Source of the DNA: Ridgeia piscesae
Taxonomy: Eukaryota > Annelida > Polychaeta > Sabellida > Siboglinidae
Direction of reading: 5' to 3'
Length of the DNA stretch: 64,000 nt
Assembly: GCA_025642075.2 (NCBI GenBank)
Contig: JAODUO010000063.1
Location: 247,501-311,500, forward strand
Both the position numbers and the translations under genes were made by a program. Positions 35,590-47,529 of the stretch are shown here, piece after piece. The notes beneath the pieces were generated by a model, which had not been told where the DNA came from, ran no database searches, and saw only the letters and a list, made by a program, of their open reading frames with translations. Numbering within the stretch: the stretch's first letter is position 1; the number at the start of each line of letters is the position of its first letter.

Positions 35590-35895
35590 CAATGCTGCCA
35601 CATCACGGACACTGGTTAATCCTGCCGTAATTTCTATTTTTTTATAGACAACTGCAAATTTGTATTTCTATTTATTTTGTGTTAATATAAGTTTAATGTT
35701 GAATAGTTTTTATAATAGAGCATTATTTGATAAAAAGGTATCCTTATTTAATTTGTATGTTATTCATTATGGGCTAAACAATGCTGCCACCTCACGGATA
35801 CTGGTTAATCCTGCCGTAATACTTATTTTATAAACAACTGTAAATTTGAATTTTTACTTATGTTTGTGTTAATATAACTTCAATGTTGAATATTG
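35590..35895. repeat. about 188-bp imperfect tandem duplication
   Basis: CAATGCTGCCACATCACGGA near 35590 recurs as CAATGCTGCCACCTCACGGA near 35778, followed in both by GGTTAATCCTGCCGTAAT and an AT-rich tail ending in AATGTTGAATA. Confidence 0.85.
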
Positions 35896-36494
35896 TTCAC
35901 AGGATATCATTATCTTGTGAAAGTATATCGTTATTTTAATTTCGTAATTGGCCTGAGAGCCAATCAGCGTCTCTACCCTAATCTGGGGTAAGGCCTAACA
36001 AATGCAGAGCCTTTCTTTCCCCCGGCAGAGTTGAGGGGCTGAATATATCAAGGAAATGCTAAGGCAGCGCTGTTTATTCCATCATTCAGTATCAGCCGCT
36101 TCTTGTCTTGTATGTTTTAGTTAATGCATACTATTTTGAACGATCATCTGGATTAGACTTGTTTATTAAAAGTAACTAATCATCGATTGTCGATGTTCTT
36201 ATTATAAGCAGTATTCAATGGATAGTTCATTATGACAGTTGGGTAATCATTGACCGCCCTTTGCCTTGGTCGACGGAAAGACAATCAGGGGAAGTCGAAT
36301 TTGTGTTCAAAATACAGTGGTTTCATATGCCGATGAAGTGTACTGCTATTAATATTACATTGATCCAACCTTTACGGTTGTCTGTTTATCGAATACATTT
36401 AAATGCGCGTCTTGATGTGAAGTATTGGTAGAACACGCCTGTCGTGCTAGGTTGTTTGTGGCTTATTACCAAGAGCATGGGTGGAATAATCGCA

Positions 36495-37005
<511 letters not shown>

Positions 37006-37075
37006 GCATCACGATCACGTTACACGGAAACCGAAAGTTAGTACAAAAAGTACCCCAGCACACCAAAATTTGAAA

Positions 37076-37108
<33 letters not shown>

Positions 37109-37206
37109 GCAAATATCCTAATATTCTGTCTGCGTGTACGCGAGCGATCAAACACTCCCGAACTAGTTCTCTACGCCAAAATCGTACAAATGACGTACGT
37201 CGTCTG

Positions 37207-37214
37207 TGACGTCA
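37207..37214. promoter_or_regulatory. CRE palindrome in the copied DCST promoter
   Basis: TGACGTCA is preserved about 183 bp upstream of the duplicated DCST start codon, within sequence that mirrors 9560-9760. Confidence 0.4.
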
Positions 37215-37490
37215 GCAACATTATATGACGCAATGTACCGCGCGCAATAATCAGCGACTCTAATACAATGATTTATAAATAATAATATTTAAAACAAACA
37301 CAACTCCGTCAAGACTACTATCCACAAATGAGACGCAAACACTACTTACAATCGCGAGTGTGAAAGTCATATTTTAGTTGAACACTAAACAAAAAGATGG
37401 TCGCGTTTGGAGATATAGGCCTAGTCTCTGCCTGCAAGGCCAAACGTACTTTGGCAGAGCTTAAACGAGCCAAAATTAATGTTAAGAGGG

Positions 37491-37775
<285 letters not shown>

Positions 37776-37917
37776 AGTCATTGCATGACAAATTATAGCA
37801 CATACTAGGATACACTGTTTAGACACAAATATGTCACGTAGGGTCTACACTGATAATTAGTCCACACAAAATGGGTGCTAACTGATGGACTAGCTTATGC
37901 AATGCAACAATACTGTA

Positions 37918-38140
<223 letters not shown>

Positions 38141-38744
38141 TATGTCTGTGTGATTACATGTATGTATATATGTGAATGCGTGTGTATGTGTGCGTGTGTG
38201 CGTGTTTGCGTGTGTGCATGTGAGCGTGTGTGCATGAGTGCGTCTGTTAATTGTGTGCATATACTAAAAATACTGAAACGCTTGCAATAATTACCAATAT
38301 CATGTAGTTTGTTTAATTGTCTCATATATTGTTTGTTGTTATCATCGATACATTCTATAACACGTTAAGGATCGTTCATTATTGTCAACATTTTCCGACA
38401 CGTAAGTTAAGGGGGGGCGGTCGAAGGCTTCCGTACGCCTAAACACTGTGGTAGCCTACTTGCTATTGTTGGTACGTATTAGTCACGACATTTAATGTAT
38501 TCTTTGGGGAGCTGAAGGGAGTCAAGGAAAAGCGTACTCTTTTACACTTCGACAATTTTCACAATTATAGATTATAGATATAACGGTTGGCATGATGAAA
38601 CGATAATATTGATCATTGCTGATGTAGTGGCCACAGAAATTAAGACACGGGTCACTAATACGAGTACTCATATTAAAGGAGCAATCCCACTTCGCGAGGG
38701 AGCAAGCGAAAACGCAATAATGCACAGCTCCACGGTAAACATAC

Positions 38745-38957
38745 CTGTATAAATTAATAGCATATTTTGTAGTTTAAGTCGTTGAGTTGTGTCCCGAATC
38801 AGAGATAGTACATCCTTCGCTTCCGCAGATTCACAAGTCGCTGGCAGCATGTATACGGGATCTCTGCTGTAGACCAGCGATCTGACTTGAGGAAGACTGT
38901 GACACGGCACTTCCATCACGGTGGGGCGTGTATTGTTGGCCGAGACGTACTTGAAAG
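38745..38957 (-). pseudogene. orphan iGluR-like exon 3
   Basis: 213 bases on the minus strand with an AG acceptor (TTGCTGTAG) and a GTATGT donor. They encode FKYVSANNTRPTVMEVPCHS, LPQVRSLVYSRDPVYMLP and LIRDTTQRLKLQNMLLIYT. It matches exon 3 of the intact gene (23857-24072) and is closer to the paralogue at 63926 (TVMEVPCH). No neighbouring exons were found on the minus strand on either side, so it is likely the only remnant of a further gene copy. The frame and splice sites are intact. Confidence 0.82.
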
Positions 38958-39034
38958 CTACAGCAATGCGAAAAACACATTTGTTTACGGTCTAGTCATG
39001 GTTTTTATTTCTCGATGCAGCGATGTGTGCAAAC

Positions 39035-39035
39035 G

Positions 39036-39130
<95 letters not shown>

Positions 39131-39135
39131 AAACG

Positions 39136-39210
<75 letters not shown>
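39035..39210. repeat. (GT)n microsatellite
   Basis: About 170 bp of GT repeat, interrupted once by CAAACGCAT, which also precedes the array. Confidence 0.98.
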
Positions 39211-39376
39211 TATGTGTGACTTTGATGTCCGGCGACACTATCAATAGTAAAGATTTAGAGGTCACTGCACATCACACACTGAAACTTAAAGTCAATATAT
39301 GCGCCAACGAAACTAGAACACAACATTCAGGTATAAGATGGATCACATAGCACAGATTGACTCCCCTAACAGAAAT

Positions 39377-40457
39377 CGTTGGTGGTTTGGGGGAGGATGC
39401 CCCCCGCACAGGTCGCATGAATCCATGTTTGACAGCTGACACACCGTACCATGTCCTCCACACGTTCGTCTCCGCAGAGAATGCAGAACCAAGATTGCCC
39501 TATTTTTGTTGGCGCAGTTTTGGTTACCTTTATTGCTGACGTTTTCGACTGCCATGCCTCTCTTGGTGTGCTGCTCTTTTTGTCTTCTTTGCTCCCAGTT
39601 GAGAATATGATAGCCTCCGCTTGTACGGGCTTAACGTCAGTATTTTAGACCGTGTCGTCTGTCTCCGGTTCTGGTGCTTGAAATTCCTGACGAGCGGTAG
39701 GAGTTGCGGAGTTATCAAGGTATTTCCTGGTATGGACTTATAGTGACCGGCATCATTTGTGCTAGCGAGATACAGGACTCCTATGGGCGACTTGCCAGCA
39801 CTGAATTCAGCTTCATACACGATCTTCCACGTGCCCACAAAAACTTCTATTGACCTCTAGAGGCGTTTGGCAGTAGCAATGATTTCGATTTCGCCAACCA
39901 TCTATGTCTGGCTCGCCACTGCCTCCGTCCTCTCTTCGATTGAACCGTAATGTTTGTGGTTCGGAAGGTCAGTTTTCGTCAATGTGTCTGTACTCGTCAA
40001 AATGTTCGTACATGTGACGGATCACACTGGCTCGCAGACGGTTAGCTTCGTTAGCCTCGAGTATTCGAGACATGATGTCCACTGGATTGCCATGATGATC
40101 ACGGGTGGCGGTTTGTAGCACAGACCGGAAAAAGCACCTTCCATCCGCACATGTAGTAATCACCGAGCTTGGTTGATCATCAGGGGCTTGCGCAAGTTGG
40201 TCATGCGCAAGTTGATCATCAGGGGCTTGCGTTAGTTGATCATCAGGGGCTTGCGTAAGTTGATCATCAGGGGCTTGCGCAAGTTGATCACCAGAAGCAG
40301 GAGCTTGCGCAAGTTGATCGTCAGGGGCTTGCGTAAGTTGATCATCAAGTTGATCTTCAGGGGCTTTCGCAAGTTGATCATGCGCAAGTTGATCATCAGG
40401 GGCTTGCATTAGTTGATCATCAGGGGCTTGCGTAAGTTGATCATCCGGGGCTTGCAT
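39377..40457 (-). pseudogene. broken repeat - OTU protease - zinc finger protein
   Basis: Read on the minus strand. Residues from 40457 form an 8-residue coding repeat (QAPDDQLT-like, 24-bp unit). An OTU-type cysteine protease-like domain follows: CADGRCFFRSVL with the candidate catalytic Cys at 40136-40134, and after a stop (39971-39969) and frame change, VGEIEIIATAK, YLASTNDAGHYKSIP with the candidate His at 39745-39743. Then SKILTLSPYKRRL and a terminal PHD-like finger, WFCILCGDERVEDM, RCVSCQTWIHATC, ending at TAG near 39377. Several stops and shifts make it non-functional. OTU domains cut ubiquitin chains (known). OTU domains and such C-terminal fingers also occur in proteins of animal transposons, so a mobile-element origin is likely. 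Confidence 0.62.
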
Positions 40458-40665
40458 ACGTTAACCACAAGGATCAGGAGCTTGCGGAAGTTGATCATCA
40501 GGGGCTTGGGTAAGTTGATCATCAACGGTTTGCGTAAGTTGATCATCAGGGGCTTGCCTAAGGTGATTACCAGGAGCTTGTGCCAGTTGATCATCAGCGG
40601 CTTGCGCAAGTTGATGATCAGCGGTGTGCGTAAGTTGATCATCAGGGGCTTGCTTAAGTTAATTA
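40180..40665 (-). repeat. 24-bp coding repeat (QAPDDQLA)
   Basis: About 20 imperfect copies of a 24-bp unit with the core AGTTGATCATCAGGGGCTTG on the plus strand. The left copies (to 40457) keep one minus-strand frame; copies further right are in other frames, so the array has suffered indels. Confidence 0.92.
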
Positions 40666-40816
40666 CCACTACCACAATACCACTACCACTACCACTACGA
40701 CTACTACTACTACTACTATTACCACTACCACTACCCACTACCACTACACCTACTACACCTACTACTACTACTACTACTACTACTATTACCACTACCACTA
40801 ACCACTACCACTACAC

Positions 40817-40883
<67 letters not shown>

Positions 40884-40901
40884 CACTATTACTACTACTA
40901 A
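40666..40901. repeat. (CTA)n/(CCA)n trinucleotide array
   Basis: About 235 bp of ACT/ACC triplets beside the 24-bp repeat. Confidence 0.97.
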
Positions 40902-41141
40902 ATAGGTCACGTTCTCCATGTACGGAACTTACACATGTCGTTGCGCAACCCATACACACGAGGCTAGGACAGTTTTCTGTCATGTGTAACCATAACTTAC
41001 GTTAAACTGACGCTTCCTACCACGTGCAACACACAACTTCCGTAAAAATGGCGGGCCAGATTAGGACCATAACATAATTTCTTTCACAATTACACCTTCG
41101 ACCATAGTCATAACGTTAAAAAATAGTGCCATTTAAAGTTT

Positions 41142-41875
41142 CGACGCGATAACCTTGCCAAGTTTTCTTATTTGACTGAGTCATGTCTTGTTTTCGTATT
41201 TTACTAAGTCGTCATGGTAATCACCTAAGATTTGTTCAGCTCATCGAGATAACGTGTAGTAAATTTTGAATATTCTAGCATTTCACTGCAACAGGTTTGT
41301 CACTGTCGTGTTTTACTAAACCAACTTGGTACTTTCGTAACTTTCTATCGGAAAACTGCGGTGCTTTCGATCATAAAACGACAAAGACGGTGGTTTATCT
41401 TACGTCATAGAATATTTTCATAACCAAATCTAGAAAATGTTGGCTTGTGACGACACAACTTTGAAAGCTAGCACTGTCTAGCGGACAATTCTAACACAAC
41501 AGCGCCATCTCGCTGACAAAACAACCACTAATTAAGGTTAGACACACTTCGACCACAGCCATAACGTAATTTTTGTGTTTTAACGCGATAACCTTGTCAT
41601 GGTTTTGTATTTTACTAAGACAATACGGTCATTTCATATCGTTTACTCTTCAACACAGTCATAAAAAAATTGTAGTGTTTCGATGCGATAAGTTTGTCAA
41701 ATTTTCATATTTTGCTAAGTCGGTCTGCTAACCTCGTTCCATTTGGTAACGTTTCACCGTTGGTCTTTTCACAAATTTAACTAAGTTAGTCTTGTAACTT
41801 GTAGTAAAATGGAATATGTTTCTGTTTCGACGCGATAACCTTGTCAAGTTTTTCATATTTTATTAAGTCGGCTTG
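41142..41875. repeat. degenerate dispersed tandem motif
   Basis: A block of about 45 bp resembling GACGCGATAACCTTGTCAAG then TTTTCATATTTTACTAAGTC recurs at about 41142, 41581, 41681 and 41828 with mismatches. Weaker relatives lie between. It looks like an old satellite or an array inside a transposon. Confidence 0.7.
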
Positions 41876-41933
41876 CCAACTTTTTCACCGTTTCACAGCG
41901 ATGGCTTTGTCACTTGTTGGACTATCGATAAGC

Positions 41934-42760
41934 CAAAGGGCGTCCTTGTCCACCTGTCATTTAAAGTTGATTCTCTGTGTGGCAATCTTGCTAAGACTTG
42001 TTAGTGTGGCTCTTTTGTAACTGTCTACTTCGCTATTCGTATTCAAGTAGGCGCGTGGTACTCTTTTGGCACGCTGCAGAGAGACATTCGTTTCCAACAT
42101 TCATTGAATAACGACAGCGTCAGGGCGCCACCATCGGCAGACCGCTGTTTTTAAGTTGGTCAAACCCAGTTTTGACCTCTGGTGGCGTGGATAATATAAT
42201 TTAGCTTAGTTGTTCAATGAGTAGTATACTTGGTAAGAGAAGATGTGTAATTACACCGTCATTATTTGCACCCAAATAAACTATGTTTGTACTTTTGAAA
42301 ACACCGGTCTCGGAGGTGTAAATTCCGTCACTCCTATAAGAGCGGACTGCGCAGTTACATTATGACTATACCTTTATATAGTCATTTGCCTTATTTATTA
42401 ATTTATATTTGTCCTAATATATGTGCATGACCTTCATCTGGCATGCTGTAAACTCTTTAGCTTCCTTATATCCAGGTAAGACTGTTGTTGGACATATATT
42501 GTACTCCACTATGAATAACACTCTTCACCTGTCTTAATTAGATGTGAACAATAGACAACCTTGTGTCCTAAAAGACTCTAAAACGTATTTCTGCATATAC
42601 AGCTTGTGTAACCCACATAATTATAACCATCAGTGGCTACATTTACAACAGTTGTTCCATCTGGCGTACAAACTCCGTCCTAGAACAGCGCTTGTTCCTC
42701 TGTTCCCGCCAGCCTGTCTCTTTCTTCTTTGTAAACATGAACGACAACGAGGAAGTAAGA
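41934..42760. repeat. left copy of a 0.9 kb inverted repeat
   Basis: Inverted match to 53007-54005. Markers on this strand are CCAAAGGGCGTCCTTGTCCA at the outer end, GGAGTGACGG/CCGTCACTCC in the middle and ACGACAACGAGGAAGTAAG at the inner end. The inner end contains ATGAACGACAACGAGGAA followed by GTAAGA, resembling a first codon stretch with a splice donor. Confidence 0.9.
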
Positions 42761-43317
42761 ACGTTCATTTTTGTATCTACAAATGACAACAATTGTGATA
42801 TTACATTATATGGTGTATATGTACTTATTAATCCATTTGTCTCATAAAAAGAAGCCGCGTTTAAATATTTCTGTGCTTTATGTATCACATAACGTCAAAT
42901 AAATAAGTTAGTAGGTGAAACAATTTTTTCTCATGGATAATGTGTAAAGGATACAACTCTATACATATGTGCAAAAAGAAGTGTGTGAAAAATGAGCAAG
43001 TACAATGTAGGAGTAAGTGCATTAATGTAAATGTATTACATAAATTGTTTTTCTCAGAAATGTCTGCATTAATAGCAGTACCACATAAACAAAAGTGCAA
43101 CAGACATTAAACAAATGTTGTACATTATTAGATATATACAAACATAAAAAAATATATATATTCCGCAAATGCGCACGCCAGCAGTGTCTTCATTGCAAAA
43201 AGCATTACACCACCAGGAATTGAACCTGCTACACACCACTGAATCAAACGATGTGCACCTAAAAGGAAAATTCTAAAGGAGAAGGTACTTAGCAGTGCCT
43301 ATGTGAATCAACACGTG

Positions 43318-43319
<2 letters not shown>
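42761..43319. other. AT-rich sequence with a partial tRNA-like match
   Basis: Mostly AT-rich. On the minus strand around 43210-43240, CAGGTTCAATTCCTGGTGGT resembles a tRNA T-arm and box B, but no convincing 5' half is present. Confidence 0.35.

Positions 43320-43320
<1 letters not shown>

Positions 43321-43400
<80 letters not shown>
43321..43400. repeat. (TA)n microsatellite
   Basis: About 40 TA units. Confidence 0.98.
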
Positions 43401-43401
<1 letters not shown>

Positions 43402-44109
43402 GGCTATATATACAACTATATATACAGCAGCTGTTTGCCTGAATGAAAATGTAATACGGTGGCTTGCTTTACAAATATACAATTGCACTAAATAAAGTTA
43501 TTGTAGCTCAAGTTGTATTGCGCGATACATTTTTATGTTAAATATGCCTACATAAGCTGCCCAAAATAGCGAAATAATGACATTCCCATAATTAAAATGT
43601 AGCTATTGTAAAATACATCTCAGGACTTGCCAATGGACTTTACCCTTTATGTGAGAATTAAAATATTTTTAATTATGTATTAATCACGGGTGGTGGAAAC
43701 GTGGTTTTCTTTTGCATTACTATGTACTTTGTTATTCACCAGGCTACTCAAAATCTTAATTATGGTCCAGTCATGCAAAGCCAGGGTCATCAGTCAATGT
43801 CTGTAGGCACGGCTCTGTTTAATATGTGGTTTCCTGTTTTGGTGTTTCCCAATCGGCCCACGGTCTTGTTTAAACTGGTGTTTGGCAGCAAACCGGCCTC
43901 ACTTGCTTCAGCAGCAGCTCTACTCAGTTAATCGATATCCATCGAAAGCGGTGTTATTATTTTACCCGGGTAACTTTAAGCTCGACTGCACGGCCATGTG
44001 CGTTCGGTCTTGCTATCTTTGTGAGGTCGAGGAAGTCGATGCTGAGATCGTTCGGAGGGACAAGAAGATGGCGTGGTACGTTCCCCGAGCCCAGTGAGAC
44101 TTGCCAAAG

Positions 44110-44466
44110 ATGACGGACACCGAAGTTGTCGCCGAAGACGAACTTCGCGAGTGGGCGACGGCGCACAAAATTACCGCAAAAACCGTCGACCTGCTTGTCA
44201 AAGACGGTTTCAGTTCAGTGGACGCTGTAGAACTGCTCGATAAGGAGGATTCGTCACAGTCAAACATACCGCGCGGCCAGCAGAAACTACTGCTGAAGGC
44301 CCTGCAGCCCAGGCATGCGACGGAGGCAGAGCAGACGACAGAGCAGACGGCGGAAGTCACTGAGGCAACAACGGCGGCGATGGCCACGTGCGAGAATGGC
44401 GCAACAACCCCGGCGCGGGACCAGGCAGCGGGCGGCGATTTCGCCTTTCCGGATAAAAAAATGTAA
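44110..44466 (+). CDS. SAM-like small ORF, probably transposon ORF1
   Basis: ATG at 44110 opens MTDTEVVAEDELREWATAHK, then ITAKTVDLLVKDGFSSVDAV, LLDKEDSSQ and IPRGQQKLLLKALQ, followed by a Thr/Ala/Glu-rich tail. The pattern of short helices with GF...LLxxED...IPxGQxxLLLK resembles SAM-like domains found in ORF1-type proteins of tyrosine-recombinase retroelements of aquatic invertebrates (my recollection, not checked). It ends at TAA, but the last codons AAAAAAATGTAAGG also look like a splice donor. GC content is higher than its surroundings. The minus-strand frame 44013-44651 is a shadow. Confidence 0.5.
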   Translation: MTDTEVVAEDELREWATAHKITAKTVDLLVKDGFSSVDAVELLDKEDSSQSNIPRGQQKLLLKALQPRHATEAEQTTEQTAEVTEATTAAMATCENGATTPARDQAAGGDFAFPDKKM

Positions 44467-44533
44467 GGCACTGTTTGCAATGCTATCTGCGTTGCGATTG
44501 GTTGCTGGAAGTAAACACGCGCCACGTGCACTT

Positions 44534-44769
44534 GCAGGCGGGAGCGTCGTCGGATCGAGGAATACACAAAACCAACCAGTACGCGCGCAAAGTGAACAGA
44601 GCGAACTGACCTATATAAAAACATTACGCGCTGTTTTTCTGCCGCATACAAGATCGTTAGAATCTTGGTGGAAAAACTGTATTAGTAAAATGAGACGGTA
44701 AATAGCCGAAAATACGACATTGTTTCGATTATGATGCAGTGCTAATAATTATTATCACGTGCATTTATT
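44534..44769. repeat. left half of a 230-bp inverted repeat
   Basis: Inverted match to 45986-46209. Shared blocks include GGGAGCGTCGTCGGATCGAG, AATACACAAAACCAACCAGT and GTAGCACTAATAATTATTA-like ends. About 1.2 kb of AT-rich DNA lies between the halves. Confidence 0.88.
44612..44619 (+). promoter_or_regulatory. TATA-box-like TATATAAA
   Basis: TATATAAA lies in a GC-richer context (CGAACTGACC before it) inside the left inverted-repeat half. The right half has lost it. Possible promoter of a mobile element; inferred. Confidence 0.3.
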
Positions 44770-45228
44770 TCATTTTTATTACATGAGATTATAAAAGAAA
44801 TGACAATAAACAATAAAACTCATACATATAAAATAAATTGCACAAAACTAGCTTGTAAAGTACAATGTAAACATACAGAATATCCAACTACATTAATTGA
44901 TGAAAAAACATGTAAAGAGAAAAATTACTTCAGCAAGTCCTTGCGAGAAGAGGAAAAGAAGAAGAAGAAGAAGAAGAGGCAAGCACCACACAACCTCACA
45001 AGCACATTATCAACGTTTTACACTAGCAATATCTTTGTGGAAAAAACAGCCTTGGTTGCAGTGAAGTGAAATTACTTGTGCTTCATTGCAATACTGTTCA
45101 CTCATACAATGAGTGTGTTCTGATTGTTTTACAGCAATTGTGTTTACAATAGTATTATTGTATAACTTGTATTGTTTGTCTTGTCTTGATAGAGAATTTG
45201 CCTCTGTCGTATTTGTTTTCATGGCACT

Positions 45229-45230
<2 letters not shown>

Positions 45231-45293
<63 letters not shown>
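45231..45293. repeat. (TA)n microsatellite
   Basis: About 31 TA units between the two halves of the 230-bp inverted repeat. Confidence 0.98.
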
Positions 45294-45297
<4 letters not shown>

Positions 45298-45985
45298 CTC
45301 ATTATAAGACTAGGAGTGAGAATGACATGTTTATTTGTCAGGTTATATAAAATATATGTTCACATTGTACTTAACAAGCCAGCCTTGCATAAGTTAATGT
45401 TGAATTGAATGATGTCATAAATATATTACATTTAAGAGTTAACACATTAAGCATAACTATTATTTCAACCTGACTCTTAATGTCCAGTTATGAATATCAG
45501 TGATTTTCCAGATCAAAATATTCATGATTACGTTTTGTATTGTCTTATTTATTGTCTATATATTAATTATTAGTATAATCACTTGTTTGTTTTGAAATAA
45601 AAATGTCTTTACATATTTCTTCTTCAAGTAATGTATGTTCACATTGTACTTCACAAGCTAGCCTTGTGCAAGTTGTTTTATAGTTAAGGGTTTTACTGTT
45701 TACTGTCAATTCTTTTATATTTCATGTAGAACTTCTATGACATTGATATGACATGACAGTAAAAATAAAGTTATGTAGTTAAAATGAAAAATAAATGTTT
45801 TAAATATTAATTATTAGCACTATAATTATTATTGGCAAGGGAGCACAATTAATTGCGAAAATGAAATTTGTGTGATACAAATGTAAAAAAATTAAATGCA
45901 TGTCATAATTATTAGCAATTGAGATTAATTAATTGCGAAAATAAGATTTATGTAATAAAAATGGAGAAAAAAATTGTTTTAAAAG

Positions 45986-46209
45986 TATGTGATAATAATT
46001 ATTAGCACTGTATCATAATCGAAACAATATCGTATTTTCGGCTATTTGCCCTCTTATTCTACTAATACAGTTTTTTCCACCTAGATTCTAACAATCTTAT
46101 ATGCGGCAGAAAAACAGCGCGTGATGTTGTTATGTAGGTCAGTTCGCTCAGTTCACTGCGTACTGGTTGGTTTTGTGTATTCCTCGATCCGACGACGCTC
46201 CCGCCTGCC
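45986..46209. repeat. right half of the 230-bp inverted repeat
   Basis: Complement of 44534-44769 with scattered differences; ends in CTCCCGCCTGCCAAGTCG. Confidence 0.88.
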
Positions 46210-46297
46210 AAGTCGCACTGGGCCTTAATGCAGGCATACGGCCAAATGTAAGAACTGTTACAAGGCCGATTGAAATCAACCTTGTCGAATAGGGACA

Positions 46298-46390
46298 GAA
46301 AAAGGGATGGAATGCTGTGACGGCAGAGGTCAACGTTCTATCGACGACGTTGCGGAGTGTGGAGGACCTAAAGAGAAACTGGCAATGAGC
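46298..46390 (+). mobile_element. Myb/SANT-like helix remnant
   Basis: The plus strand reads KKGWNAVTAEVNVLSTTLRS then VEDLKRNWQ and a stop. The pattern W..(V/I)T..VN.....R(T/S)VE(D/E)(L/V)K..W is typical of Myb/SANT-like DNA-binding domains encoded by Harbinger-type transposons (family knowledge). Only this helix pair remains. Confidence 0.45.
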
Positions 46391-47215
46391 AATTTTTTTT
46401 GTTTTCTCTTGATACATATTTGAATAATTTAATTTAAAATTGCATAACTGTTATTTATATAGCTATTAAAATACTGTTTGCAGTGTTTTGTAATTGATTG
46501 AATTTTTTTCATACAAATTAATGCACTTAATTAGTTAATATTAGCTAAGTAGTGCACCAAGTTAACAGACCAACGGATTCTAATTAAGACCTGCAGAGTT
46601 AATAAATATGAAGATATTTATACATATTATGCAGTGTGCATTTTCAATAGGTGATAATTAGCGGGTAACCTCGACAGACAGAAACGGTTTTTGTAAAATG
46701 CCACAATGTCCATGAATATGTTTTATTTTATAAACATACAATTTGTAAAAAAAAATCGAATTGTGGTAAGAGATATAATTTAATAGTTATGTAATATTAA
46801 TAAATTAATCAATATTCGTATACAGACCAATACAAAAACAAAAGGCCATAATGTCCATGATTATGATTATAATTACACATATTATTATGCAATGTGTATA
46901 ACTACATTAACAGAAAGTTACAAATATAAATTAATTTAAAAAAACAATATATATTTAATTAGTCAATATTTTATAATAAGCACGCCAATTTGATAGATCT
47001 ACACATGTTAATAAAAGTTATTAGTTATTTATGAAGAAATACATACTGTCACAATGAACTGTGCACAATCACACATACAGTGGTAATAAATGCAAAGTAG
47101 CAAATCATTTAAAATAATAGCAATTTAATTTGTCAATATTTAGTAATTACCATTCAACATTGACCTACTGACATTTAAGTAAACACCCTTACGTCCATGA
47201 TTATGAGGACAGTCG
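46391..47215. other. AT-rich stretch without genes
   Basis: Nothing recognisable; a short motif CCA(C/T)AATGTCCATGA(A/T)TATG occurs near 46700 and 46850. Confidence 0.45.
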
Positions 47216-47529
47216 CAGAATGTATACAAGCAGTAAACCACTGCTGCCATTGGTACAACGCGCTGTGAGTCACCCAGCTGCAGTTTGGGGCTGCGTTGAG
47301 TTGCCCCAGAAAGTTCCGCCTAACTTGTGACATAAGTCAGCCGGGTGTGTGTCATGCAACCGCTCCTACTGGCTAGGTGTCACCTACGTGTTATTCACCC
47401 TAACTTGGGTGTGATTTGGACTTGGGTGGGTGTCATGCACCTGGCCACAGGTCAAACATACAACTATCCTAGATAGGAAATTCCGGCAGTGAGTCCCAGG
47501 CCAGGACTAAATCTCGGGGTATGGCGAAC

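Noticed and set aside
44013..44651. 212-codon minus-strand ORF
   Set aside because: It is opposite the SAM-like ORF and the inverted repeat, is Ser/Val-rich without domains, and the plus strand has the better coding pattern.
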